A stretch of DNA of 9,188 nucleotides from NCBI GenBank assembly GCA_902778205.1, contig CACYWX010000103.1, forward strand, positions 1 to 9,188, read 5' to 3'. Source of the DNA: an uncultured Ruminococcus sp. Lineage in GTDB: Bacteria > Bacillota > Clostridia > Oscillospirales > CAG-272. Below are positions 1-7,068 of this stretch, one piece after another. A program made the position numbers and the translations under genes. The notes under the pieces are model-generated. The model was not told the origin of the DNA, ran no database searches, and worked only from the letters and a program-made list of their open reading frames with translations. Within the stretch, counting starts at the first letter, position 1. Every line of letters starts with the position of its first letter.

Positions 1-11
1 CCGGCGGAATA

Positions 12-20
12 TGGTATAAT
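12..20 (+). promoter_or_regulatory. Extended -10 promoter element for the DUF362-ispE-GNAT operon
   Basis: TGG followed by TATAAT (TATAAT at 15-20, TG at 12-13) fits the extended -10 consensus TGnTATAAT. A -35 hexamer would fall just outside the window and cannot be checked. Transcription would start near base 27, giving a leader of about 25 nt before the ATG at 52. The -10 lies inside a small palindrome (GGTAT-A-ATACC, 13-23). Confidence 0.6.
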
Positions 21-51
21 ACCGGAAATCCAATCGACGGAAGGCGAATCC

Positions 52-1215
52 ATGAACGAACATCCCGTAGCTTTCGCGCGGTGCCGGGACTACGATCCCT
101 CCGCGCTGACCGAGGCCCTGTCGCGCTCCTTTTCCGTTCTCGGAATCGGAAGGGAGTTTTTCGAGGGGAAGCGGGTGCTTCTGAAGCCCAATCTGGTGCT
201 GGCGAAAAAGCCGGATCAGGCCGCCACCACTCATCCTGCTATGATCGCCGCGCTGGCGGAGATCCTCTTCGGATTCGGCGCGGAGAGCGTCACGCTGGCG
301 GATTCCCCCGGGGGACCCTTCTCCGCCCCGGCGCTGAATCTTGTCTACCGGGTCTGCGGTATGGAAGGAGCCGATCCGCTGGTGAAGCTGAACGACGACT
401 TCACCTTCCGGCCGGTCCGGACCGACGGCGTGAAGCTGAAGACCTTCCGGATGATCTCGGCGGCTCTGGACGCGGACGTGATCGTGGACGTGTGCAAGTT
501 CAAGTCCCACTCCCTCACCGGCATGTCCTGCGCCGTGAAGAACCTCTTCGGCCTGATCCCCGGCGTGGAGAAATTCGAAATGCACAACGCCTTCCCGCTT
601 CTGCCGGATTTCTCGGAGATGCTGACGGACCTCTGCGAAACGGTGGTCCGGGAGAAGCCCTTTCTAGCGGTCTGCGACGGGATCCTCTCCATGGAGGGGA
701 ACGGCCCCACCCACGGAACGCCCGTTGAAACCGGATTCCTCCTCTGCTCCCGGGATCCCTTCGCGCTGGACGTGGTGGCCGAGCACATGATGGAGCGGGA
801 CGGAGAGGTCCTGTACCTGAACGCGGCGGCGGAGCGCGGGTTGGTTTCCCGGGACTGGCGGGAGATTCCCCTCCTCAACGAGGACGGCGCGCCCTTCGAC
901 GATCCGCCCACCTTCCCCCTGGCCCGCCCGGATGCCGACGCCGGTCATTTCCTCCGGAACCTGCCGAATTTCATGGGCGGGCGGTTCACGAAGCTGTTCG
1001 AGCCCCGGCCCCGGATCCTGACGAAGCAATGCGTGGGATGCGGGAAGTGCTTCAAATCCTGTCCCAGACACACCATCCGGATGATCGTCGGCGGAAAGAA
1101 GAAGACGGCGCGGATCGATCCGGAGAAGTGCATCCGGTGCTGGTGCTGTCAGGAGCTCTGCCCCATCGGAGCCGTGGGCGTGAAGCAGAATTTTCTCATC
1201 AAGCTCATTCACTGA
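52..1215 (+). CDS. DUF362 domain protein with C-terminal 2x[4Fe-4S] ferredoxin domain
   Basis: A 387-residue protein. The DUF362 domain fills roughly residues 8-300. It shows the family hallmarks LKPNLV followed by TTHP (about residues 44-62), an ADSPGGP motif near residue 83-89, and KFKSH...CAVKNLFG around residues 149-167. The C-terminal domain has two CxxCxxCxxxCP motifs: C327/C330/C333/C337 and C360/C363/C366/C370, with an extra cysteine at C365. These should bind two [4Fe-4S] clusters. No signal peptide or membrane segment is visible, so a cytosolic redox protein is likely. The biochemical role of DUF362 proteins of this type is not settled, and I do not assign a reaction. The start is supported by GGAAGG at 39-44, 7 nt before the ATG. 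The stop codon overlaps the Shine-Dalgarno of ispE 9 nt downstream, so the two are probably co-translated. Confidence 0.9.
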   Translation: MNEHPVAFARCRDYDPSALTEALSRSFSVLGIGREFFEGKRVLLKPNLVLAKKPDQAATTHPAMIAALAEILFGFGAESVTLADSPGGPFSAPALNLVYRVCGMEGADPLVKLNDDFTFRPVRTDGVKLKTFRMISAALDADVIVDVCKFKSHSLTGMSCAVKNLFGLIPGVEKFEMHNAFPLLPDFSEMLTDLCETVVREKPFLAVCDGILSMEGNGPTHGTPVETGFLLCSRDPFALDVVAEHMMERDGEVLYLNAAAERGLVSRDWREIPLLNEDGAPFDDPPTFPLARPDADAGHFLRNLPNFMGGRFTKLFEPRPRILTKQCVGCGKCFKSCPRHTIRMIVGGKKKTARIDPEKCIRCWCCQELCPIGAVGVKQNFLIKLIH

Positions 1216-1224
1216 GGTGCCGCC

Positions 1225-2124
1225 ATGCCGACCATTACAGCCGAAGCCCGCGCCAAGATCAATCTCTGGCTGACCGTGGGAGAAAAGCGTCCCGACGGAT
1301 ACCACGACATCGAGACCGTCATGCGGCAGGTGTCCCTGTGCGATCTGGTGAGCGTCACAAGACGACCGGATCACGGGGAGGACAGGCTCATCGAGGTCCA
1401 CTGCTCCGATCCCGGGATCCCCGCGGACCGGCGCAACATCGTCTGGAAGTGCGCGGAGGCGTTTTTCGATGCCTACGGAATCCGGGCGTACAATATTTAT
1501 ATCGACATCGAAAAGCACATCCCCCAGGCGGCGGGTCTGGCGGGAGGCTCAGCGGACGGGGCGGCGGCGCTCCGGCTTCTGAATCAGCTGTTCCGCGCGG
1601 ACGCATCTTTGGAGTTCCTCTGCTCCGTGGGCGCGAAGGTGGGGGCGGACATTCCCTTCTGCCTCACAGGTGGGATGCAGCTGTGCCGCGGAAAGGGAGA
1701 GCGCATGACGCCCGTGACCGTCTCCCCATCCGTCGCCCGGCCCGCTCCCATCGATTCCTGCGCCGCGCTGATCGTCAAGTCCCCGGCCCTGTCCGTGTCC
1801 ACCGGAGAGGCGTACCGGATGCTGGACGAGATCCCTCCCTCCCCCGCGGACGCCGAGCTGAGGAGGACCGGATTGAACATGCTTCTCGGCGAGCTCCGGG
1901 ACGGGCGGATCCCGCGAACCCTGTACAACGATTTCGAGCGGACGGCTCCCCGGGAGGTCTTCCCCGTGAAGGACAGGCTCCTCTCCCTGGGCGCGGTCTC
2001 CGTCCTCATGAGCGGGAGCGGTCCCTCCGTCTACGGCCTATTTGAAGGGCTCCGGGACGCGGAGGACGCGCGGGACGCTCTGGCGGCAGAGGGCGTCGAC
2101 TGCTTTGCCGTCCGGCTTCTGTGA
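1225..2124 (+). CDS. ispE: 4-(cytidine 5'-diphospho)-2-C-methyl-D-erythritol kinase
   Basis: IspE phosphorylates the 2-hydroxyl of CDP-methylerythritol with ATP in the MEP route to isoprenoid precursors, in the cytosol. The 299-residue product has the three GHMP-kinase motifs. The N-terminal ARAKINLWL block contains the conserved K11 and is followed by RPDGYH. The glycine-rich ATP loop is PQAAGLAGGSADGAAAL (from P100). The C-terminal SGSGPSVYGLF starts at S263. D142 in VGADIPF corresponds to the expected catalytic aspartate, with K11 as its partner. Length is slightly above the usual 280-300. The start follows GAGGTG at 1214-1219 (5-nt spacing), which overlaps the preceding stop codon. No terminator is seen on either side, so it is probably co-transcribed with the DUF362 gene and the acetyltransferase. 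No other MEP gene is present in the window. Confidence 0.95.
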   Translation: MPTITAEARAKINLWLTVGEKRPDGYHDIETVMRQVSLCDLVSVTRRPDHGEDRLIEVHCSDPGIPADRRNIVWKCAEAFFDAYGIRAYNIYIDIEKHIPQAAGLAGGSADGAAALRLLNQLFRADASLEFLCSVGAKVGADIPFCLTGGMQLCRGKGERMTPVTVSPSVARPAPIDSCAALIVKSPALSVSTGEAYRMLDEIPPSPADAELRRTGLNMLLGELRDGRIPRTLYNDFERTAPREVFPVKDRLLSLGAVSVLMSGSGPSVYGLFEGLRDAEDARDALAAEGVDCFAVRLL

Positions 2125-2166
2125 GAGGATCCCATCATCATTTTACAACGGAAAGGAATGACCGAC

Positions 2167-3312
2167 ATGTCTGAATCCATTTTCTACAAAGGCCGCGGTA
2201 CCCCCGAGATGTACGACGATCTCATGGACTTCATGAACTACGTGTTCGGCTTCAACGGGGACGGCAGCGATTTCAAGAAGCTCCTGCCCAAGTGCTACAA
2301 TAAGGAATACGATCCCTGTTACAACAATTACGTCGTCACGGAGAACGGAAAGCTGCGCGCGGCCATTGGCGCCTACGACTACGATCTGTCCGTCGGCGGG
2401 GAGATCCTGAAGACCCGCGGGATCGGCAACGTGGCAGTGCATCCCTATTTCCGCTCCATGGGATACATGAAGGACTGCATGCACATGGCTCTGCGGGACA
2501 TGATCGCGGACGGAGTGGATTTCTCCCTCCTGGGCGGACAGCGCCAGCGGTACCAGCACTTCGGCTTCGAGCAGGCCGGAGCGCAGTACGTCGTCTCCGT
2601 GGACAGAGGCAATCTGCGGCGGGCCTTTGAGGACGTGCCCCTGCCCGAATATGAGCTGAGGGACGTGACCGGGGCGGACGAAGAGCTGATCGAAAAGATG
2701 TACACCCTCCACAGCGCGCGGGATTACAGGATGCTCCGCCCCCGGGAGGACTTCTTCAACATTGCCTGCTCCTGGCGCTCGAACGTCACCGCCATCCTGA
2801 AGGACGGCGAATTCCGGGGATACTTCACCGGCGGACTGCACGAGCTGACCCTGATCGATCCCGCCGAGCTGACGGACGTGGTGCGGAATTACGTGAAGCA
2901 GCGGGGTGACGTCTCCATCGACGTGCCCGCCTGGGAGACGGAGACCGTGGGCGCGCTCAGCACCTTCGGCGGCGGCATTTCCTACGGGAACAGCGAGATG
3001 TTCAACATCCTGAATTACCGTCATGTGACAGAGACGCTTCTGAAGTTCAAGGCGTCCCGGGAGACCCTTGGGGACGGCGAGCTGACCCTGTTCATCCACG
3101 GCTTCGCGGGGGACGAGCGGTTCCGGATCGCGGTGAAGAACAACGAGGTGACCGTGGAGCCCTCGGCCGCGGGGGACGCTCTGGAGCTGGACCATCTCGA
3201 GGCAATCAGCTTCCTCGCGGGAATCTTCTCCCTGAAACGCGGGGCTCTTCCCGTTGCATTCCGTTCCTGGTTCCCGCTGCCGCTGTTCGTGGACACGGCG
3301 GACCATGTATAA
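2167..3312 (+). CDS. Eis-like GNAT family N-acetyltransferase (GNAT plus C-terminal SCP2-like domain)
   Basis: A 381-residue protein if started at 2167. I prefer this ATG to the one at 2158 because GGAAAGGA (2150-2157) directly abuts 2158 but lies 9 nt from 2167. The N-terminal GNAT fold includes NVAVHPYFRSMGYMKD, with the acetyl-CoA pyrophosphate loop around R96-M101. It is followed by RYQHFGF (Y129), which matches the Eis-type 'YGRFGY' segment holding the proposed general-acid tyrosine. A second GNAT-like middle section follows, then an SCP2-like C-terminal domain (FIHGFAGDERFRIAVKNN onward, from about residue 300). This is the layout of Eis/Acetyltransf_9 proteins, which acetylate amines such as aminoglycosides or lysines using acetyl-CoA. 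The true substrate here is unknown. It is the third gene of the operon, 42 nt after ispE, and is followed by a strong terminator. Confidence 0.82.
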   Translation: MSESIFYKGRGTPEMYDDLMDFMNYVFGFNGDGSDFKKLLPKCYNKEYDPCYNNYVVTENGKLRAAIGAYDYDLSVGGEILKTRGIGNVAVHPYFRSMGYMKDCMHMALRDMIADGVDFSLLGGQRQRYQHFGFEQAGAQYVVSVDRGNLRRAFEDVPLPEYELRDVTGADEELIEKMYTLHSARDYRMLRPREDFFNIACSWRSNVTAILKDGEFRGYFTGGLHELTLIDPAELTDVVRNYVKQRGDVSIDVPAWETETVGALSTFGGGISYGNSEMFNILNYRHVTETLLKFKASRETLGDGELTLFIHGFAGDERFRIAVKNNEVTVEPSAAGDALELDHLEAISFLAGIFSLKRGALPVAFRSWFPLPLFVDTADHV

Positions 3313-3341
3313 TTAGTCAATACACCCTGTATAATATTCAT

Positions 3342-3380
3342 CGGAATCCGGAGGAAAAACCGTCCGGATTCCGTTTTGTT
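3342..3380 (+). terminator. Intrinsic terminator of the DUF362-ispE-GNAT operon
   Basis: A perfect 11-bp stem, CGGAATCCGGA (3342-3352) with TCCGGATTCCG (3363-3373), has a 10-nt loop and is followed by TTTTGTTT. It begins 30 nt after the stop codon of the acetyltransferase gene. This is a textbook rho-independent terminator on the plus strand. Confidence 0.88.
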
Positions 3381-3408
3381 TCCTCCCACGGTCCCGTTTT
3401 TTTGCACC

Positions 3409-3449
3409 TTGACGAATCGGCGGGACCGCGTTTTTCCCGATTTCGTCAA
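3409..3449. repeat. Gapped inverted repeat upstream of the gdhA promoter
   Basis: TTGACGAATCGG (3409-3420) pairs with CCGATTTCGTCAA (3437-3449) over 12 bp, with a single bulged T at 3442 and a 16-nt spacer. It lies between the upstream terminator and the gdhA promoter, about 45 nt before the -35. No U-tract follows, so it is unlikely to be a terminator. It could be a regulator binding site or an RNA hairpin; nothing identifies a regulator. Confidence 0.45.
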
Positions 3450-3493
3450 TTTGTGGAAATCCGCGGTGACGATGAATTTTTTATGCAGATCTC

Positions 3494-3522
3494 TTGCATT
3501 TCGATGGAATCCGGAGTATAAT
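3494..3522 (+). promoter_or_regulatory. Sigma-A promoter of gdhA
   Basis: TTGCAT (3494-3499) and TATAAT (3517-3522) are separated by exactly 17 nt. The -10 is perfect and the -35 matches TTGACA at four of six positions. Transcription should start near 3529, giving a leader of about 30 nt before the gdhA ATG. This is the best promoter in the window. Confidence 0.8.
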
Positions 3523-3560
3523 TATACCGTTCAAATCCAAAACGTCACGGAGGATCCGTC

Positions 3561-4895
3561 ATGAGCTATCTGCAGAACGTACTGTCCCAGGTTGAAGCGA
3601 AGTATTCCTATCAGCCGGAATTTCTCCAGGCTGTGCGGGAGGTGTTCGAGTCCCTCGCTCCCGTCATCACCAAAAACGAAAAGTTATACGAGCAGGAAGC
3701 GATCCTGGAGCGGATCACGGAGCCCGACCGCCAGATCCAGTTCCGCGTCCCGTGGGTGGACGACACCGGAAAGATCCGGGTGAACACCGGCTACCGCGTC
3801 CAGTTCAACAACGCCATCGGTCCCTACAAGGGAGGTCTGCGGCTCCATCCCTCCGTCAACCTCTCCGTCATCAAGTTCCTCGGCTTCGAGCAGGTCTTCA
3901 AGAACAGCCTGACCGGTCTCCCCATGGGCGGAGGCAAGGGCGGCTCCGACTTCGATCCCAAGGGCAAGAGCGACCGCGAGGTCATGGCCTTCTGCCAGAG
4001 CTTCATGACGGAGCTCTACAAGTACATCGGCGCGGACGAGGACGTTCCGGCGGGCGACATCGGCACCGGCGCCCGGGAGATCGGCTATCTCTACGGCCAG
4101 TACAAGCGCATCACCGGCCTGTACGAGGGCGTTCTGACCGGCAAGGGCCTCTCCTACGGCGGCTCCCTGGTCCGCACCCAGGCCACGGGCTACGGCCTGC
4201 TCTATCTGGTGGACGAGCTGCTGAAGAATCACCAGAGCGGCATCGAGGGCAAGACCGTCACGATCTCCGGCGCGGGCAACGTGGCCATTTACGCGGCGGA
4301 AAAGGCCGGACAGCTGGGCGGCAAGGTGGTCACCCTCTCCGACTCCACCGGCTGGATCTACGACAAGGACGGCATCGACCTGGATCTCGTCAAGGAGATC
4401 AAGGAGGTCCGCCGGGGCCGCATCTCCGAATACAAGGACGCAAAGCCCTCCGCCGATTACCACGAGGGCCGCGGCGTATGGAGCATCCCCACGGACATCG
4501 CCCTTCCCTGCGCCACCCAGAACGAGCTTCTCATCGACGACGCGAAGGAGCTGGTGAAGAACGGCGTGAAGGCGGTCTGCGAGGGCGCGAACATGCCCAC
4601 CACCATCGAGGCCACCAAGTATCTGCAGGAGAACGGCGTCCTGTTCGTCCCCGGCAAGGCCTCCAACGCGGGCGGCGTGGCCACCTCCGGTCTGGAAATG
4701 TCCCAGAACAGCGAGCGGCTCAGCTGGACCTTCGACGAGGTGGACGCCAAGCTGAAGGGCATCATGACCGGCATCTACGCCAACATCGACAGCGCGGCGA
4801 AGGAATACGGCATGGCCGGCAACTACGTGGCGGGCGCCAACATCGCGGGCTTCTCCAAGGTCGTGAACGCCATGATCGCCCAGGGGGCGTATTGA
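3561..4895 (+). CDS. gdhA: Glutamate dehydrogenase, hexameric, probably NADP(H)-dependent
   Basis: The enzyme interconverts 2-oxoglutarate plus ammonium and glutamate with a nicotinamide cofactor, in the cytosol. At 444 residues it has normal length for the small hexameric class. Catalytic residues known from Clostridium symbiosum GDH are present one position later: K90 (PYKGGLR), K114 (FKNSLTG), K126 (GGGKGGSDFDP) and D166 (PAGDIGTG). The Rossmann dinucleotide loop reads SGAGNVA. The TLSDSTGW segment after it resembles NADP-type enzymes (S-D-S) more than the C. symbiosum NAD enzyme, so NADP use is inferred, not proven. The start follows CGGAGGA (3548-3554) with 6-nt spacing. The gene stands alone between terminators with its own strong promoter. 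Its codons are more uniform than those of its neighbours (glycine mostly GGC, lysine mostly AAG), as expected for a highly expressed gene. Confidence 0.95.
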   Translation: MSYLQNVLSQVEAKYSYQPEFLQAVREVFESLAPVITKNEKLYEQEAILERITEPDRQIQFRVPWVDDTGKIRVNTGYRVQFNNAIGPYKGGLRLHPSVNLSVIKFLGFEQVFKNSLTGLPMGGGKGGSDFDPKGKSDREVMAFCQSFMTELYKYIGADEDVPAGDIGTGAREIGYLYGQYKRITGLYEGVLTGKGLSYGGSLVRTQATGYGLLYLVDELLKNHQSGIEGKTVTISGAGNVAIYAAEKAGQLGGKVVTLSDSTGWIYDKDGIDLDLVKEIKEVRRGRISEYKDAKPSADYHEGRGVWSIPTDIALPCATQNELLIDDAKELVKNGVKAVCEGANMPTTIEATKYLQENGVLFVPGKASNAGGVATSGLEMSQNSERLSWTFDEVDAKLKGIMTGIYANIDSAAKEYGMAGNYVAGANIAGFSKVVNAMIAQGAY

Positions 4896-5021
4896 TTGAG
4901 GCCAGGAACGCGCATTACACGGGCACGGGATTTTGAAGCGCAGCATGGAGACAACCGCACGGAAGATAACGTTCGGAACCTGATGTAATTCGCTATCATG
5001 CTGAGGCCATAGGGGTCATAC
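4896..5021. other. gdhA 3' region without a recognised gene
   Basis: About 125 nt lie between the gdhA stop codon and the A-tract of the terminator hairpin. I found no ORF with a ribosome binding site, no tRNA and no strong stem here. It is probably the untranslated 3' end of the gdhA transcript. Confidence 0.5.
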
Positions 5022-5074
5022 AAAAAATAATCCCGCTCAGGCGGAGGGTTTATCCCCGGCCGGGCGGGATTTTT
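5022..5074. terminator. Bidirectional terminator between gdhA and the convergent phosphoesterase operon
   Basis: AATCCCGC (5029-5036) pairs perfectly with GCGGGATT (5064-5071). The left arm is preceded by a six-A run (5022-5027) and the right arm runs into five T residues (5070-5074), so both strands yield a stem followed by a U-rich tail. The large loop contains smaller stems: CCGC/GCGG at 5033-5044 and the palindrome CCGGCCGG. It sits 10 nt from the stop codon of the minus-strand phosphoesterase gene and 126 nt from that of gdhA. Confidence 0.75.
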
Positions 5075-5083
5075 CGGTTTGAT

Positions 5084-5986
5084 TCAAATCCGCTCGATCC
5101 GTACGGCGGGATTATCGGGATCCCGGACGGAGACGATCCACGCGCCGTGGTCGAAGGAAGGCTCCACGCCCATCCGCATCCCGGCCCAGTCGGCGTAATA
5201 GTCGTTTCGCTCCTCATGGCCGCAGATCACGGCGAGAACGGCCCCGCTCTCCGCCGCCGCCATGGTGATGCCGCCGTTCACCGTCTGACACTTCCGCTCC
5301 TCCCGGGTCACGCCGTCAAAGCACCCCCGGCCTTGATTGAGGGGGAGCTGGGCGTGCTCGGGCGTGGGCGTGTGGAAGAAGAACAGCTCCGGGACCTTAC
5401 GGCCAGAACTGGCTTCGATGCGCTCATGATCCCGGTCGAACCACACGGTCTGGTTGAAGCGGACGCCGTCCATGTAGTGGGGCGTGTACAGGGGATAGGG
5501 CAGTCGGGAGCGGCCCGGGGATCCGTAGTCCCGCTCGTAAGCCGTGGTCTCCGTATGGGTGTCGAACAGGCGCAGGATCAGGACCGGTGAGGACTTCCCC
5601 TCCCGCCTCACGGGAACCGTCCCGTCGGTGAAGCCGTCCGTCTCCTCCGCCCGGTCCGGGAGCAAGCAGCCGGGGAGCGAGGACAGGATCCCGTACAGGA
5701 CCTCGTCCGTCAGGCCGCATTTCCGCTCGCCCTCCCCGAAGGTGAAGACAAAGGGGATCCCGGCGTCCCGCGCGGGCTCGAGAAGGGTCCGGGCCGATTC
5801 CATGGCCTCCTTCTCCGATACCGGAGAGCGGAAGGTGTCGCCGTTCAGCACCAGAAGATCGGGATCCCCGCTCCGGATCAGAGCCGCCAGCCGGTCCCGC
5901 TTCTCGGCCGCGTTCTCCGCATCCAGCCGGACGCCGTGCAGGGGCAGGATCCGGAATTCAGCGCGCTTCCATGTCAGCTCAGGCAT
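5084..5986 (-). CDS. Degenerate metallophosphoesterase-like protein (probable pseudoenzyme)
   Basis: A 300-residue protein collinear with the neighbouring calcineurin-like phosphoesterases but missing most metal ligands. Where the paralogues have SD-F-H, this one reads FRILPLHGVRLD (residues 11-22), so the motif I Asp and His are gone. Motif II is kept as NGD (D50). The motif III GNHD is replaced by FGEGER (83-88). The motif IV histidine survives (H205 in FFHTP). The GHxH motif is GHEE (256-259), keeping only the first His. A two-metal phosphoesterase mechanism is therefore unlikely. The reading frame is intact, and the gene starts within the end of the preceding gene (8-nt overlap) with GGGAGGG 8 nt before the ATG. 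This suggests a maintained, co-translated product, possibly a regulatory or structural partner of the intact enzyme. No signal peptide is seen. Function is unknown. Confidence 0.8.
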   Translation of the reverse strand: MPELTWKRAEFRILPLHGVRLDAENAAEKRDRLAALIRSGDPDLLVLNGDTFRSPVSEKEAMESARTLLEPARDAGIPFVFTFGEGERKCGLTDEVLYGILSSLPGCLLPDRAEETDGFTDGTVPVRREGKSSPVLILRLFDTHTETTAYERDYGSPGRSRLPYPLYTPHYMDGVRFNQTVWFDRDHERIEASSGRKVPELFFFHTPTPEHAQLPLNQGRGCFDGVTREERKCQTVNGGITMAAAESGAVLAVICGHEERNDYYADWAGMRMGVEPSFDHGAWIVSVRDPDNPAVRIERI

Positions 5987-7007
5987 TGTCGTGTCCCTCC
6001 CGGAAAATGAAGTCCCCGGCGCCGGGGCAGTCCTTCAGATAGGCGTGGACGGAATCCGGGCGCATGGGATCCGACGCCTTCAGGGTGATGAGCCGTCCGC
6101 CGCGGAGCCGGTCCGTGCCGTAGACGTCGTAGCCGAGGCTTGCGTCCTCCGACAGCTCGATGCCCATATACTTCCCGGCGAAGCTGTTGATGTGGTCGTG
6201 GCCGCTGACGATGGCGGAGATGTCTCCCCGCTCGTAGGCCGCCGCGAACAGGCCGGGATTGAAGGCGGGAACTCCGGCGGACTCCTCCAGCTCCCCGGTC
6301 ATGAAGGTCAGGGACGGGTTCCGCGGGATCAGGCTGTGCTCCTGCAGGGGGATGTGCATGCCCATGATGCCGGGGATTTTGTGCCCGTACCGCCTCTCCA
6401 TGGCAAGATCCCGCTCCCAGTACCATCTCGCCTGCGCGTGGTATACGCCTCCCCCGGCATCGAAGCCCCAGGTGGCCGCGGCGAAATCATAGGGGGCCGT
6501 AATGCCGTACTCCTCCGCCCACTGGCCCGTACCCCGGTGGGAGTCGAAGAGCCAGATCACAAAGGCGGGCTCGTCCGAATCCGGGCTTCCGTGAACCGGC
6601 ACCATATACGTGCCGTATCCCGGAAGGGAATCCGGTCCCCGGAGGGAGATGCAGTGCGGATGGGCGGCGAAGACCTCCGTTGGCAGGCCCTCCTCGTGGT
6701 CGTGATTGCCCGGCACATGGCACCAGGGAACGCCCCTCGTTTCGCAGGGCCCGGCAATGGCAGACACGTACCGGCGGAAGCGGTCCTCCGAATCCATCTC
6801 GCCGTCGGAGATAAAGTCCCCCAGATTGACGCAGAGATCCGCCTTCGTATGATCCAGCAGAGCGCCTATGGCCCGGGGAAGCCGCTCGTCCCAGTCCCGA
6901 TCCGACGGGGCGTGAAAGTCCGACACGAACAGCACCCGGAATTCGCCGTTCTCATCCAGCGTCAGCCGGATCCTGTCCGCCGTCTCCTTTTTCAGATCCA
7001 TCTCCAT
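5979..7007 (-). CDS. Calcineurin-like metallophosphoesterase
   Basis: A 342-residue cytosolic protein with the complete two-metal phosphoesterase signature: D30 and H32 (SDFH), D64 (LGD), N101-H102-D103 (GNHD), H218 (MHIP), and H270/H272 (GHDH). The overall pattern, FRVL..SDFH followed by P-W-x-x-V-x-G-N-H-D and later a C-terminal RGGR segment, resembles bacterial relatives of the Dcr2/purple-acid-phosphatase-like branch of PF00149. The substrate cannot be read from the sequence; a phosphomonoester or phosphodiester is expected. The start at 7007 is fixed by AGGAG (7014-7018), 6 nt upstream. It is the first gene of a two-gene unit and overlaps the degenerate paralogue by 8 nt, so both are probably translated from one message. 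Confidence 0.88.
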   Translation of the reverse strand: MEMDLKKETADRIRLTLDENGEFRVLFVSDFHAPSDRDWDERLPRAIGALLDHTKADLCVNLGDFISDGEMDSEDRFRRYVSAIAGPCETRGVPWCHVPGNHDHEEGLPTEVFAAHPHCISLRGPDSLPGYGTYMVPVHGSPDSDEPAFVIWLFDSHRGTGQWAEEYGITAPYDFAAATWGFDAGGGVYHAQARWYWERDLAMERRYGHKIPGIMGMHIPLQEHSLIPRNPSLTFMTGELEESAGVPAFNPGLFAAAYERGDISAIVSGHDHINSFAGKYMGIELSEDASLGYDVYGTDRLRGGRLITLKASDPMRPDSVHAYLKDCPGAGDFIFREGHDNA

Positions 7008-7039
7008 GGTCTTCTCCTATATACTGACTGAAGGATAGA

Positions 7040-7068
7040 AGGATATAGTTAAGTGAGTATCCCTTCAA
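7040..7068 (-). promoter_or_regulatory. Candidate promoter of the downstream phosphoesterase pair
   Basis: Read on the minus strand, TTGAAG (7068-7063) and TATCCT (7045-7040) are 17 nt apart, and transcription would start about 25 nt before the ATG at 7007. Each hexamer matches the consensus at four of six positions, so it is a weak candidate. The -10 falls in a tandem repeat of GAAGGATA (7030-7045, plus-strand reading). Confidence 0.35.

Noticed and set aside
2158..2166. ATG at 2158 as the acetyltransferase start
   Set aside because: The Shine-Dalgarno GGAAAGGA ends at 2157, directly touching this ATG. The ATG at 2167 has proper spacing, though the longer form cannot be excluded.
3306..3335. 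Two TGTATAAT copies after the acetyltransferase gene, as possible -10 elements
   Set aside because: Neither has a fitting -35 upstream, one overlaps the stop codon, and the terminator at 3342 would immediately end any such transcript.
3376..3564. Plus-strand 62-codon frame before gdhA
   Set aside because: It starts at TTG inside the terminator tail, covers the inverted repeat and promoter, overlaps the gdhA start, and has no ribosome binding site.
3684..4946. Long open frames antisense to or out of frame with gdhA (also 3752-4936)
   Set aside because: GC-rich, strongly biased codons of gdhA leave few stops in other frames. The translations are low-complexity and gdhA itself is certain.
5544..7031. 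495-codon plus-strand frame opposite the phosphoesterase pair, and a similar one at 7617-8786
   Set aside because: Both are mirror images of well-supported minus-strand genes with recognisable catalytic motifs, and are explained by codon bias.
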